From Oscillospiraceae bacterium (GTDB taxonomy: Bacteria > Bacillota > Clostridia > Oscillospirales > Oscillospiraceae), in contig CADARY010000045.1 of the NCBI GenBank assembly GCA_902790375.1, positions 1 through 38,530 on the forward strand: DNA of 38,530 nucleotides, in the 5' to 3' direction. Shown piece after piece: positions 17,715-26,058 of the stretch (the first letter of the stretch is position 1; each line of letters starts with the position of its first letter). The notes beneath the pieces are model-generated. The model had not been told where the DNA came from. It did no database searches and was given only the letters and a program-made list of their open reading frames with translations. A program made the position numbers and the translations under genes.

Positions 17715-18881
17715 TCACCTGGTCTGGTTTTTATACCAGTTAAAGGCGTCCATGGTGTCGTGGAAGATCGGCTTGCCTCGCTCGGTCAGATCCTCAATGC
17801 TCATCTCAAGGCCCAGGGCCATGGCCCTGTCCAGATCCTCAAAGCTGAGCGCGCGCAGCTCCTCCACGCCCTCGAAGTCCCGTGTAGGCTCCGTATAGTC
17901 GGCAAGGTAGATGATCTTCTCCAGCCTTGTCATATCGGGTCTGCCGGTGGTGTGCCAGCGGATGGCGCTGTAGATCTCATCGGAGATGCCGAAGAGGTCC
18001 CTTGACAGCGCGGCGCCCGTGCGGGCATGCAGCAGAGCGGGGTTGTCCCGCTCGGCCTGTTCCAGAATGATACCATATTTTTCGCACAGTTTCAACTGTT
18101 TCTCTTTGCCCTGGGCCTTGGTGATGTCGTGCAGGATGCCGGCCACGGCGGCCTTGTCGGGATCCTCCCCCCAGTGCATGGCGAGCATCACCGCCTGGCT
18201 CTCCACTCCGGTCACATGGGCGATGCGCTTTTCATCCAGATAGGGCATCACCATCTGGCGAAGCCACGGCAGGGCAGGCTTTGCGTCATAAAAGCCGTTT
18301 CGGATGATGCAGGCGTACACCGGCTGTGCAAGCTCCTCCGCCCCGAGGCCGAGGCGCAGCTTTGCGCGGATCTCGGTGGAGCTCATGGGCAGGGGCGTAT
18401 GGGGAATGACGATCACCTTCGCATCGTTTTCCCTCTCCAGCTCCTCCTTGAAGCGCTCGATCTCCCGGCGGTCAAAGTCCTCCCGGCTCAATACCGCGAG
18501 GGTGCAGCACTCCAGCATATACTGCCAGCGGTACCAGGTCTTAAAGGACAGGAACATGTCCGTCCCCATCACGATGCAGATCTCCGCCCCGGGATATTCC
18601 TTTCGCAGGGAGTCCACCGTATCGGCGGTATAGCTCTTCCCCTCGCGGCGAAGCTCCAGCTCCGAGACCTCCGCCCCCGGGATGTCCGCGAAGGCGAGGC
18701 GGCACAGCTCGAGCCGCTGCGCGGGCGTGGGGCTGTTTTCCTCCAGCTCCTTATGAGGCGGGGTGTTGGTGGGGATGATCAGAAATTTATCCGGCTTTAA
18801 CACCTCGCAGGCTGTGCGGGCGGCTTCGGCATGCCCGATATGCGGCGGGTTGAAGCTCCCGCCGTAGATGGCGATCTTCAT
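17715..18881 (-). CDS. nadD: NadD-YqeK fusion: nicotinate mononucleotide adenylyltransferase / HD-domain Ap4A hydrolase
   Basis: A 388-aa two-domain protein. Residues 1-195 are NadD, which makes nicotinate adenine dinucleotide from NaMN and ATP: GGSFNPPHIGH at the N-terminus and MSSTEIR near the C-terminal end of the domain. Residues from about 205 onward are the YqeK HD domain, a symmetrical diadenosine tetraphosphate hydrolase in this family: HVTGVESQAVMLA, then GILHDITK and HARTGAALSRD, with metal-binding His and Asp residues in place. In many Firmicutes the two are separate adjacent genes; here they are one polypeptide. The start overlaps the yhbY stop by 3 bp, implying coupling. Confidence 0.94.
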   Translation of the reverse strand: MKIAIYGGSFNPPHIGHAEAARTACEVLKPDKFLIIPTNTPPHKELEENSPTPAQRLELCRLAFADIPGAEVSELELRREGKSYTADTVDSLRKEYPGAEICIVMGTDMFLSFKTWYRWQYMLECCTLAVLSREDFDRREIERFKEELERENDAKVIVIPHTPLPMSSTEIRAKLRLGLGAEELAQPVYACIIRNGFYDAKPALPWLRQMVMPYLDEKRIAHVTGVESQAVMLAMHWGEDPDKAAVAGILHDITKAQGKEKQLKLCEKYGIILEQAERDNPALLHARTGAALSRDLFGISDEIYSAIRWHTTGRPDMTRLEKIIYLADYTEPTRDFEGVEELRALSFEDLDRAMALGLEMSIEDLTERGKPIFHDTMDAFNWYKNQTR

Positions 18882-19183
18882 TTTTTCCTATCCTTTACAA
18901 GCTCGATTTTCGGTTCCTTTTCATTGCGCTTATAGAGCACGAACTTGGTCCCGATCACCTGCACCTGCTCGGCCTTGCAGGCCTCCGAGAGCGCGTCGCA
19001 GGCCTCCCGCGCGCTGAGCATGGAATTTTCCAGCACCTTGCCCTTGACAAGCTCCCGCGCCTTCAATGCCGCGGAAACGGATGCGATGACGCTGTCGGTG
19101 ATGCCGCCCTTGCCGATCTGGATGATGGTATCCTCGGCCATGGCCAGCCCCCGGAGCTGCGCCCTTTGCTTACTCGTAATCAT
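18878..19183 (-). CDS. yhbY: CRM-domain RNA-binding protein YhbY
   Basis: A 101-aa CRM (KH-like) domain protein associated with the large ribosomal subunit precursor in other bacteria. MITSKQRAQLRGLA and the IGKGGITDSV loop (GxxG type) identify it. The start at 19183 follows AAAAGGAGAT with ideal spacing; the longer ORF start at 19201 would run over this site. It overlaps nadD-yqeK. Confidence 0.92.
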   Translation of the reverse strand: MITSKQRAQLRGLAMAEDTIIQIGKGGITDSVIASVSAALKARELVKGKVLENSMLSAREACDALSEACKAEQVQVIGTKFVLYKRNEKEPKIELVKDRKK

Positions 19184-19204
19184 TTTAATCTCCTTTTCCA
19201 TTCA

Positions 19205-19352
19205 GGCTCCCTCCTTGAGGGAGCTGTCCCGGTGCGTGCACCGGGGCTGAGGGAGTCGTCCTTCTGAGCACGCAAGAAACTGACGTTGACTCCTTCCGTC
19301 ATCCGGCTTGCGTGAGACGCCGGATGACACCTCCCTCAAAAGGGAGGCATCT
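19205..19352. repeat. Intergenic palindromic repeat (MITE-like) between yhbY and ftsY
   Basis: The segment is built of nested inverted repeats: an outer pair CTCCCTC...GAGGGAG at both ends, an inner CCGGTGCGTGCACCGG near 19230, and CATCCGG/CCGGATG near 19301-19326. I recognise this build as a repeat family common between genes of Oscillospirales; it has no ORF. It may form hairpins in the transcript between ftsY and yhbY. Confidence 0.6.
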
Positions 19353-19353
19353 C

Positions 19354-20259
19354 TCACTTAAACAGTGCCTCGATATAATCCTTGGGATTGAAGGGGATCA
19401 GATCGTCAATGCCCTCGCCGACGCCGACAAACTTGACTGGCAGCTTGAGGCGGTTCGCGATGGCGAAGACCACGCCGCCCTTGGCCGTACCGTCGAGCTT
19501 GGTGAGGACGATGCCGGTGAGGCCCGCGGTCTCCAGAAACTGCTCGGCCTGGATGAGGCCGTTCTGGCCGGTAGTGGCGTCGAGGACCATGAGGGTCTCC
19601 ACGTCCGCGCCGGGCAGCTCCCTGTCGATGATGCGGCGCATCTTGGACAGCTCGCTCATGAGGTTTGCCTTGTTGTGCAGTCTGCCTGCGGTGTCGATGA
19701 TGATGACATCATGGCCCCTGGCCTTGCCGGCGCAGATGCCGTCATACACCACGGCGGCGGGGTCGCTCCCCTCCTCGTGGCGGACGATATCGACCCCCGC
19801 CCGGTCGGCCCAGACCTGAAGCTGCTCGGCCGCCGCGGCGCGGAAGGTGTCGCCCGCGCAGAGCAGGACCTTCTTGCCCTGAGATTTGAGCAGGGCTGCG
19901 AGCTTGCCGATCGTGGTGGTCTTGCCGACGCCGTTGACGCCCACCATCAAAATCACGCTGGGAGTCGTATTGAGCTTGAGCTCGCTGTCACCGGCGTTGA
20001 GCTCCTTCTTGAGCTCCTCGATCAAAACCTCGCGGGCCTTGTCGCCGCGCTTGATGTTCTTGTCAAAGCAGAGGTAGTGCATGGAGGTGACCACCCGGTC
20101 CACCGTGTCCACGCCCATATCCGCCATGATCAGCAGCTCTTCCAGCTCGTCAAAAAAGTCGTCGTCATCCGGGCGGTAGTTGCGGAAGATCTCCTCAAGG
20201 TCCTCCATCTTCACCCTGGTCTTGGTCAGGCCGGAGAAAATCTTATCAAAAAATCCCAT
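19354..20259 (-). CDS. ftsY: Signal recognition particle receptor FtsY
   Basis: A 301-aa SRP-type GTPase that receives ribosome-SRP complexes at the membrane. G1 is GVNGVGKTTTIGKLA, followed by DTFRAAAAEQL, the DTAGRLH G3 motif and TKLDGTAKGG. It has a short N domain and lacks the long acidic A domain of E. coli FtsY, as is usual in Firmicutes. It lies 39 bp after smc in the conserved smc-ftsY order. Confidence 0.96.
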   Translation of the reverse strand: MGFFDKIFSGLTKTRVKMEDLEEIFRNYRPDDDDFFDELEELLIMADMGVDTVDRVVTSMHYLCFDKNIKRGDKAREVLIEELKKELNAGDSELKLNTTPSVILMVGVNGVGKTTTIGKLAALLKSQGKKVLLCAGDTFRAAAAEQLQVWADRAGVDIVRHEEGSDPAAVVYDGICAGKARGHDVIIIDTAGRLHNKANLMSELSKMRRIIDRELPGADVETLMVLDATTGQNGLIQAEQFLETAGLTGIVLTKLDGTAKGGVVFAIANRLKLPVKFVGVGEGIDDLIPFNPKDYIEALFK

Positions 20260-20298
20260 GTCTGTGTTTGCTCCTTACGTTTCTATTGTCTGAGAGCG

Positions 20299-23269
20299 TC
20301 AGCTCTCCACGCTTTTCTGTGCGCTTTCAAGGTCGAGCTCGATGACCGTGGAGACGCCCTTCTCCTGCATGGTCACACCGTAGAGCATATCCGCCTCCTC
20401 CATGGTGCCGCGGCGGTGGGTGATGACCAGAAACTGCGTCTTGTCGCTCATCTTGCGCATATAGGAGGCATAGCGGTTGACATTGGCATCGTCCAGGGCG
20501 GCCTCGATCTCGTCCATGACGCAGAAGGGCGTGGGCCGCACCTTGAGAATGGCAAAGTACAGGGCGATGGCGACAAAGGCCATCTCTCCGCCGGACATGA
20601 GGCTGATGTTGGAAAGAGCCTTGCCGGGAGGCTGCACCTTGATTTCGATGCCGCAGTTGAGCACGTCGTTCTCATCCTCCAGCCGCAGCGCCGCCTTGCC
20701 GCCGCCGAAGAGATCGAGGAAGGTCTCATGGAAGCACTCGTTGATCTGCTTGAAGCGCTCAACGAAGACCGTCTCCATCTGACCGGTGATGTCCTTGATG
20801 ATGTCCAGCAGCTCGCTCTTGGCCTTGTCCACGTCGGCCCGCTGCTCGGAGAGAAATTCATAGCGGGTGTTGACGCGCTCAAACTCCTCAATGGCGCCGA
20901 GGTTCGGCGTGCCGAGGGCGTTGATCTTCCCGCGCAGCTCCGAGACCGCCTTGCTCGCCTTCGGGATGCTCTCCACCGGCTGGCGCAGGGCCTGGGCTGC
21001 GGTATGGCTCAGCTCATAGTTTTCCCAGAGCTTGTCGAGCAGCTGCTTTTCCTCCAGATCGGCAGCAAGCTTCTTCTGCTCGATACGGGCGGAGCGCCGC
21101 TCCAGCTCCAGGATCTCGCCGTTTCGCGTCTGGGCCTCCTTGTCGGCCCGGGTGCGCTTGCCCTCCAGCTCCAGCTTGCTCCTGCTGATGTCGGCGATCT
21201 CCCCGCGTATGGCGTCCGCCTTCTTTCTGAGGGCTTCCAGCTCCTCTTCCCGTGCAAGGATGCGCGCATCGAAGTCCGCGATCCGGCTGCGAAAGGCGTC
21301 CACGGTTTTCTGCCGCTCGGCGCTGTCGCCGGTGAGACTCTCCAGCAGCAGCTTCATCTGGGCGCTGCCGCTTTGGGTGGCGCGCTTTTCCGCCTCGAGG
21401 GAGGATATCTTGCTTTTCAGCTCGCTCTGCTGCTCCAGGCACATGTCGAGCTGATAGCGCACGGACGCAAGCTCCGCCTTCCCCCGCTCCAGCTCCTGGG
21501 CGCTGCGCTTTTCCTTCTCGCGCATTTTCTCCCGCTGGCTCCGGAGCTTTTCGAGTTCATTTGCCCGGGAGAGAATGCCGCTGCCGCGCACGCTGCTGCC
21601 GCCCGTCATGGCGCCGCCGGGGCTGATGAGCTGCCCGTCCAGCGTCACGATGCGCAGGCGGTTCTGGTTGTTCTTCGACATGCGGATAGCGTCGGTGAGG
21701 CGCTCGGCCACCACCGTGCGGCCCAGCAGCTCATCAATGATGCCGCCGTACTGCGCCTCGCATTTTACAAGCTCGGACGCGATCCCCACAAAGCCGGGGT
21801 CCCGGTCCGGCGCGTTTTTCATGACCGTGCCGCGCACGGTATCCAGGGCCAGGAAGGTGGCCCTGCCGCCGTCGGTGCGCTTGAGATATTCGATGGCGCT
21901 GCGCCCGTCGGCCATGGTATCGGTGACGATGTTCTGCGCCGAGGCGCCGAGGGCGGTCTCCACGGCGAGGGCAAATTCGTCCTCCGTGCGGATGAGGTTT
22001 GCCACCGGGGCGTGGATCCCCTTGAGGTTGCCGCGGGCTGATTCCCGCATGACGCCCTTGACCGCCTTGGAAAAGCCCTCAAAGTCCCGCTGCATATCGT
22101 CCAGGAGCTTGATGCGGGAATCCATGGTGCGCGCGTCCACCGCGAGGCGGTTGACCTGTTCGGTGAGCTGCTCGAGGCTCTCCTCCCGGCTTCTCGTCTT
22201 CATGCGCGCCCCTTCGAGGGCGTTGTTGTTGCGCTTGTTCTCCTCGTTCAGCTCTTCGATTCCGTGGTCCAGGCTTTGCAGCTTTTCCTCCGCCTGCTCA
22301 ATGTTCTTTCTGACCTCACGCACACGGTTTTCCTGCTCGGCTATGTCGGCCAGCATACGCTCCAGGCTCTCCTGGGTGCTCTTTTTATCCGCGCGCAGCA
22401 CCGCTGCGAGAGATTCGCACTTCGCCGTCTCCCCTTCCGCGGCGGACAGCCGTTCGCGCGCCTGCTCGGTTTCGATGTCCTTGCGGTGCATGCGCTCGCC
22501 GATGCCCTCGGACGAGGCGTAGAGCGCTTCCAGATCGGCCCGCGCCTTCTCAAGCTCCCTGCCCACCTGGTCAAATTCCTGCTGCACGGCCTCGTTCTGC
22601 TGGCGCAGCCGGTCAAGGGAGGCAAGCCACAGGGAGATCTCCTGCACACGCAGCTCGTCACGCAAAAGGAGATACTGCTTTGCGACCTCGGCCTGTTTTT
22701 TCAGGGGGCCGACCTGCAGCTCCAGCTCCTCGATCTTGTCGTTGATGCGCACAAGGTTTTCCTCGGTGCGCTCGAGCTTGCGCTCGGCCTCCTCCTTGCG
22801 GTAGCGGAAGCGGGAGATGCCCGCTCTCGGCAATGCGGCCCTGGCCGATGATGGAGTAGCCATCCCGTCCGAGACCCGTGTCCATGAGAAGAGAGTTGAT
22901 GTCCTTGAGGCGCACGGCCTCCTTGTTGATATAATACTCGCTTTCACCGCTGCGGTAATAGCGGCGTGTGAGCATGATCTCCGAGCTGTCGGAATCAAAG
23001 ATGCGGGCGCTGTTGTCGATGATGAGCGACACCTGCGCATAGCCCATGGCGCTGCGCTTTTCGGTGCCGCCGAAAATCACGTCCTCCATCTTGCTGCCGC
23101 GCAGGGCCTTGGAGCGCTGCTCACCCATGACCCAGAGGATCGCGTCGGAGATGTTTGATTTGCCGGAGCCGTTGGGGCCCACGATGGCGGTGATGTTCTT
23201 TTCAAAGCTCAGGCGCGTCTTGTCCGGGAAGGACTTGAAGCCCTGAATCTCCAGTGCCTTTAAATACAT
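20299..23269 (-). pseudogene. smc: Chromosome segregation ATPase Smc, interrupted by a short deletion/frameshift
   Basis: The N-terminal head (from ATG 23269: MYLKALEIQGFKSF, Walker A GPNGSGKSN, Q-loop GQGR) runs in one frame to about 22826. The coiled coils, hinge (about 21770-22080), signature SLMSGGEMAFVAIAL and Walker B FCVMDEIEAALDD continue in another frame to 20299. At the junction the family's usual block between GQGRIAE and AGISRFRYRKEEAE (about 16-17 residues) is absent, so a roughly 50-nt deletion caused the shift. Even allowing for this, the protein would be about 1005 aa, against about 1190 for typical bacterial Smc. No good ribosome site is seen before the ATG, where the integrative element abuts. 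The sequence could be wrong here. Confidence 0.9.
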
Positions 23270-23550
23270 AAGTTCTTATATCTTCTTAAATGTTCTTAAA
23301 TCTTCACTTTTAGCTGTTTTATAGAACATTTTGCCTCTCAAATCTTCTTATAAGTTTTTATATTTTCTCGGTCAATTGGTGTAACATTTGGTGTAAAATC
23401 GTGCTCATCGCAGAAAATCGGTGATTTTGGTGTAAAACAAAAGGCGGTTTTTGAAAGAATCTTACACCACGAAGGTCTGGAAACCGTTGCGCTGCAATCA
23501 GTTTCGGATTTGCAGGGTCATGTATCTTTTCATAATTGGTGTAAGCAGTT
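23270..23550. other. Noncoding attachment-site region between smc and integrase
   Basis: About 280 bp without a gene. Its smc-proximal 75 bp are AT-rich with repeated CTTAAAT/TCTTATA units, and the rest holds the integrase-arm-type repeats listed separately. The crossover core cannot be fixed without the other end of the element. Confidence 0.55.
23376..23544. repeat. Five copies of TTGGTGTAA (likely integrase arm-binding sites)
   Basis: Direct copies at 23376-23384, 23388-23396, 23427-23435 and 23536-23544, plus an inverted TTACACCA at 23462-23469. They lie directly downstream of the integrase gene, where lambda- and Tn916-type integrases have arm or DR-2 sites bound by the N-terminal domain. 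The last copy is at the 3' edge of the integrase gene, just past its stop. Confidence 0.6.
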
Positions 23551-24819
23551 TTAGCCCAAATAAATAGCCCCCTCCGCTGCTTTGAAGCTTGCAATCTTCG
23601 CATCAGAGGTTGCTTCATTGTAGACATTCATCGTAGTACGGATATTTTTGTGTCCCATGACTTCCTGGATAATCTTGGTATTTGTCTCGATCTCACACAT
23701 CCGTGTGCAAAAGGTATGACGAAGAATGTGTGCGCTGATCTTCGGGATCAGGCATGGCTCTCGCTTTTCCTTCTCAGCGCGCATAGCCTCTTCCTTATTA
23801 TAATCAGCAACGATGATTTGGATTTTATCGAAGATCCCCGCCGGCGTGTACACCTTGCCGTTTGCATTCAGAAAGATGAATCCGGTATAACCGTCAACAA
23901 CAAAGGGTTCCCAATCAGGATTCTTTTTCTTGCGCTTCTCTTTCAGGAGTGCTTTTTTTACATCTTGAAACATTGGGATAATACGATTCCCCGAGATTGT
24001 CTTCGGTTTGCCGATTCGATAGGCATATCCGCCAGCTTCTGTATCCTTATAGATCAGAGTGTGATTCACAAGAATGATATCTTTCTTAAAATCCACATCA
24101 GACCATCGCAAGCCAAGACACTCTCCGATACGAAGGCCGGTTCCGAGCAGCACGGTAAACAAACTTGAGTATCGTTTATACTGGTTGCTGTTATTGATAT
24201 AATCAATAAACCGTCTTTGCTGTTCAAGCGTCAGAGCGTGACGTTGTTGGGGTTCTTCCCCGAGCTTCTTGCTGATAGTCTTCATAACGCCGTCTGCCGG
24301 ATTGCGCCGAATGATCTCATCAAGAACAGCATTTTGAAGTGATTGCCAAATAATGGAGTGTATGGCACGAAGCGTGCTGATTCTGAGGCCCTTATCCTTG
24401 TTCAACCCCAGATAAAACTTTTGGATGTCAGTGTACTTCAGTTTATCAAGGGTACACTTACCGATGCTCTCCCGCACATGCGTATTATATAAGCACAGGT
24501 AGTTGCAGCGCGTGGTCTCTTTCAGATCTGTACGGAGCTCCATAAGAGAGTCGAAGAGATCATTCAACTTATACTCTGAGGCCGAATTAGGTCTGATACC
24601 ATCCTTGAGGTCTTTTTCGATGGCAGCAATCATCGTCCGAAGCGCCGGGCCATTTTTAACACCTGATGGGATCTTATCCGTTTCTACGAGTTTCCAGCTA
24701 TATACCGTCTGGCGTTCGCCGTAGGCGTCCGTATAACGGTACATATACTTTCCGTCTGCTCTTTGCACCTCCCCATTGCGCAATATACGACCTTTTGTGT
24801 CTCTGCGTTTATCTGCCAT
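23551..24819 (-). CDS. int: Tn916-type tyrosine recombinase/integrase
   Basis: A 422-aa site-specific recombinase that integrates and, with Xis, excises the element. The N-terminal arm-binding domain starts RRDTKGRILRNGEVQRADG, very like Tn916 Int. A core-binding domain (residues 80-180) and a catalytic domain follow, with Arg in GTGLRIGECLGLRW, HILRHTFCTRM (HxxR), GHKNIRTTMNVY (His and the nucleophile Tyr). I chose ATG 24819, behind AAAGGAGAT, over 24864. It lies at the element end with xis 87 bp upstream. Confidence 0.95.
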   Translation of the reverse strand: MADKRRDTKGRILRNGEVQRADGKYMYRYTDAYGERQTVYSWKLVETDKIPSGVKNGPALRTMIAAIEKDLKDGIRPNSASEYKLNDLFDSLMELRTDLKETTRCNYLCLYNTHVRESIGKCTLDKLKYTDIQKFYLGLNKDKGLRISTLRAIHSIIWQSLQNAVLDEIIRRNPADGVMKTISKKLGEEPQQRHALTLEQQRRFIDYINNSNQYKRYSSLFTVLLGTGLRIGECLGLRWSDVDFKKDIILVNHTLIYKDTEAGGYAYRIGKPKTISGNRIIPMFQDVKKALLKEKRKKKNPDWEPFVVDGYTGFIFLNANGKVYTPAGIFDKIQIIVADYNKEEAMRAEKEKREPCLIPKISAHILRHTFCTRMCEIETNTKIIQEVMGHKNIRTTMNVYNEATSDAKIASFKAAEGAIYLG

Positions 24820-24906
24820 AAGAATCTCCTTTCCGTAACACCATAGCGGAAAGGAACCTGACAAGTGATTTTATCATATTCATGGTTCCTTTGCAAGCAA
24901 TAGCTT

Positions 24907-25110
24907 TCAAATTACTGAACATTGGTCCAAATAATCTTCAAATAAGTGGCGCTTGATGAGCTTACGATTCCCATTGATCAGGATATAAGCCTCGTCCGGA
25001 TTTTGCTCCATAAGCCGCCGAAGCTTTGTCTCACCAATCTGGAAATACTGTGCTGCCTCTTCAACGGTCAGAAGATACTTTTCCCAAACAGGTAATTCTT
25101 CTCTTCTCAT
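24907..25110 (-). CDS. xis: Excisionase (Xis), Tn916 type
   Basis: A 67-aa winged-helix protein (YLLTVEEAAQYFQIGETKLRRLM), typical of recombination directionality factors that bend att DNA and direct Int to excise. The ATG follows GAAAGGAAAA. It is transcribed with int from the promoter and attenuator at 25154-25234. Confidence 0.9.
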   Translation of the reverse strand: MRREELPVWEKYLLTVEEAAQYFQIGETKLRRLMEQNPDEAYILINGNRKLIKRHLFEDYLDQCSVI

Positions 25111-25153
25111 ATTGTTTTCCTTTCGCGCCGCTCACAAACAAGGCAATAAAAAT

Positions 25154-25182
25154 GCTCTCTGGCACACAACGTACCGGAGAGC
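25154..25182 (-). terminator. Terminator/attenuator hairpin upstream of xis
   Basis: A 9-bp stem with one G-U pair (25154-25162 with 25174-25182), an 11-nt loop and, on the minus strand, the tail ATTTTTATT. It lies only about 15 nt downstream of the predicted start site of the xis promoter, so it could attenuate xis-int as well as stop readthrough from the upstream operon. Confidence 0.7.
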
Positions 25183-25204
25183 TTCTATCAATTCTGGCAG
25201 TATA

Positions 25205-25234
25205 ATGATACCACCTGAAAACCTTTGAAGTCAA
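25205..25234 (-). promoter_or_regulatory. Promoter of xis-int
   Basis: On the minus strand TTGACT (25234-25229), an 18-nt spacer and TATCAT (25210-25205). The predicted start is near 25198, just before the hairpin. Confidence 0.7.
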
Positions 25235-25304
25235 TACACTCTTCCGTGCGTAATCGTGCGGTATTTGTGCTGTTTTTTGTTGTAGATTGTGTGAGTATTC
25301 ACTC

Positions 25305-25793
25305 CTAGTTCGGTTCATTTATGAAATCATACATTTCGACGAGCTTGTCAATTCCCTCATCGCGTAATTTGCGGATGCTCCAAACGGAGGAAGCCATTGC
25401 CTCTGCCGCTTCACTCAAAGATCTTTGTTTGAAGAACAACAGCCCTAAGACCGTCTTCTCGTTTTCCGATAAAAAAGACAGGTAATATTCAATTCTGGAT
25501 GCCTCCTGCTCCAGCGGAATGAGACGGCTTATGATTTCCCTTGACCTTTCACTGTTTGCAGTATCAGCCGCACATTGATAATTCATAGCTATATACAATG
25601 TCCGATTAGATACCGCGCCAGAGTTATGGCCTGTCCCGTCGCCTTTTGCAAAACACATAGCTTCCAGCATGTCCTCCGCTGAGACTGGTTTTTGGTTTTC
25701 AAGCTCAAATCGTAGAAGTTTTATCCTCTGCTTTATCTTGGGATATTCATACAGCTTTTGAATAACTCTCTCTTTAGCGTCTTCCATGCCCAT
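25305..25793 (-). CDS. Sigma-70 region 4-like regulator of the element
   Basis: A 162-aa protein. Residues about 105-155 (LSENEKTVLGLLFFKQRSLSEAAEAM, then SSVWSIRKLRDEGIDKL) form a helix-turn-helix of sigma region 4 type; the N-terminal part (IKQRIKLLRFELENQK) is helical. Small sigma-like or ArpU-like proteins of this size control transcription of late or transfer genes in elements of Firmicutes. The promoter targets are not known. The first ATG of two close ones is kept because it has GAAGGGG at about 10 nt. It is the last gene before the xis-int unit and reads in the same direction. Confidence 0.6.
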   Translation of the reverse strand: MGMEDAKERVIQKLYEYPKIKQRIKLLRFELENQKPVSAEDMLEAMCFAKGDGTGHNSGAVSNRTLYIAMNYQCAADTANSERSREIISRLIPLEQEASRIEYYLSFLSENEKTVLGLLFFKQRSLSEAAEAMASSVWSIRKLRDEGIDKLVEMYDFINEPN

Positions 25794-25866
25794 AAAATAT
25801 CGCCCCTTCTTTCTTTATATAGCAAAGGCTCTTGGCTGTCATAGACCGAGGTATTTCTTTGCTCGC

Positions 25867-25902
25867 CGACATATTACTGCAATCTAATTGCAAATAATGT
25901 CG
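25867..25902. promoter_or_regulatory. Imperfect 16-bp dyad (possible operator)
   Basis: The arms CGACAT...TGCAAT and ATTGCA...ATGTCG surround a CTA centre and have one small offset. It lies 74 bp upstream of the sigma-like gene in a 265-bp gap. It could be an operator for this gene or a weak hairpin in readthrough RNA. No T-tract follows. Confidence 0.35.
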
Positions 25903-26014
25903 AAATAGTTACAGCCTATTCTTCTTTTTTCTTCTTTTTTCGGGAAAATAGCCAGTATGGGCTGGGCAGCTGAAGAAACCATAGTAATCATTTCCATACG
26001 CTGTTTATATAGAG

Positions 26015-26050
26015 CGCCCCTGCCGCGCTCGTGAGAACGCAACAGGGGCG
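26015..26050 (-). terminator. Hairpin at the end of the long operon
   Basis: An 8-bp GC stem (26015-26022 with 26043-26050) lies 9 nt after the stop of the gene ending at 26059. The minus-strand tail is CTCTATATAAAC rather than a clean T-run, so it may only slow polymerase or protect the RNA end. Confidence 0.45.
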
Positions 26051-26058
26051 AAAATCAT

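Noticed and set aside
19312-22041. 909-codon plus-strand frame opposite ftsY and smc
   Set aside because: Shadow frame for the same reason; it even crosses the intergenic palindromic repeat.
22827-23040. N-terminal extension of the smc C-terminal frame
   Set aside because: In this frame the residues do not resemble Smc; the true head is in the frame starting at 23269.
23270-23550. tRNA gene as the integration site
   Set aside because: No cloverleaf or tRNA 3' end was found; the integration is next to a protein gene.
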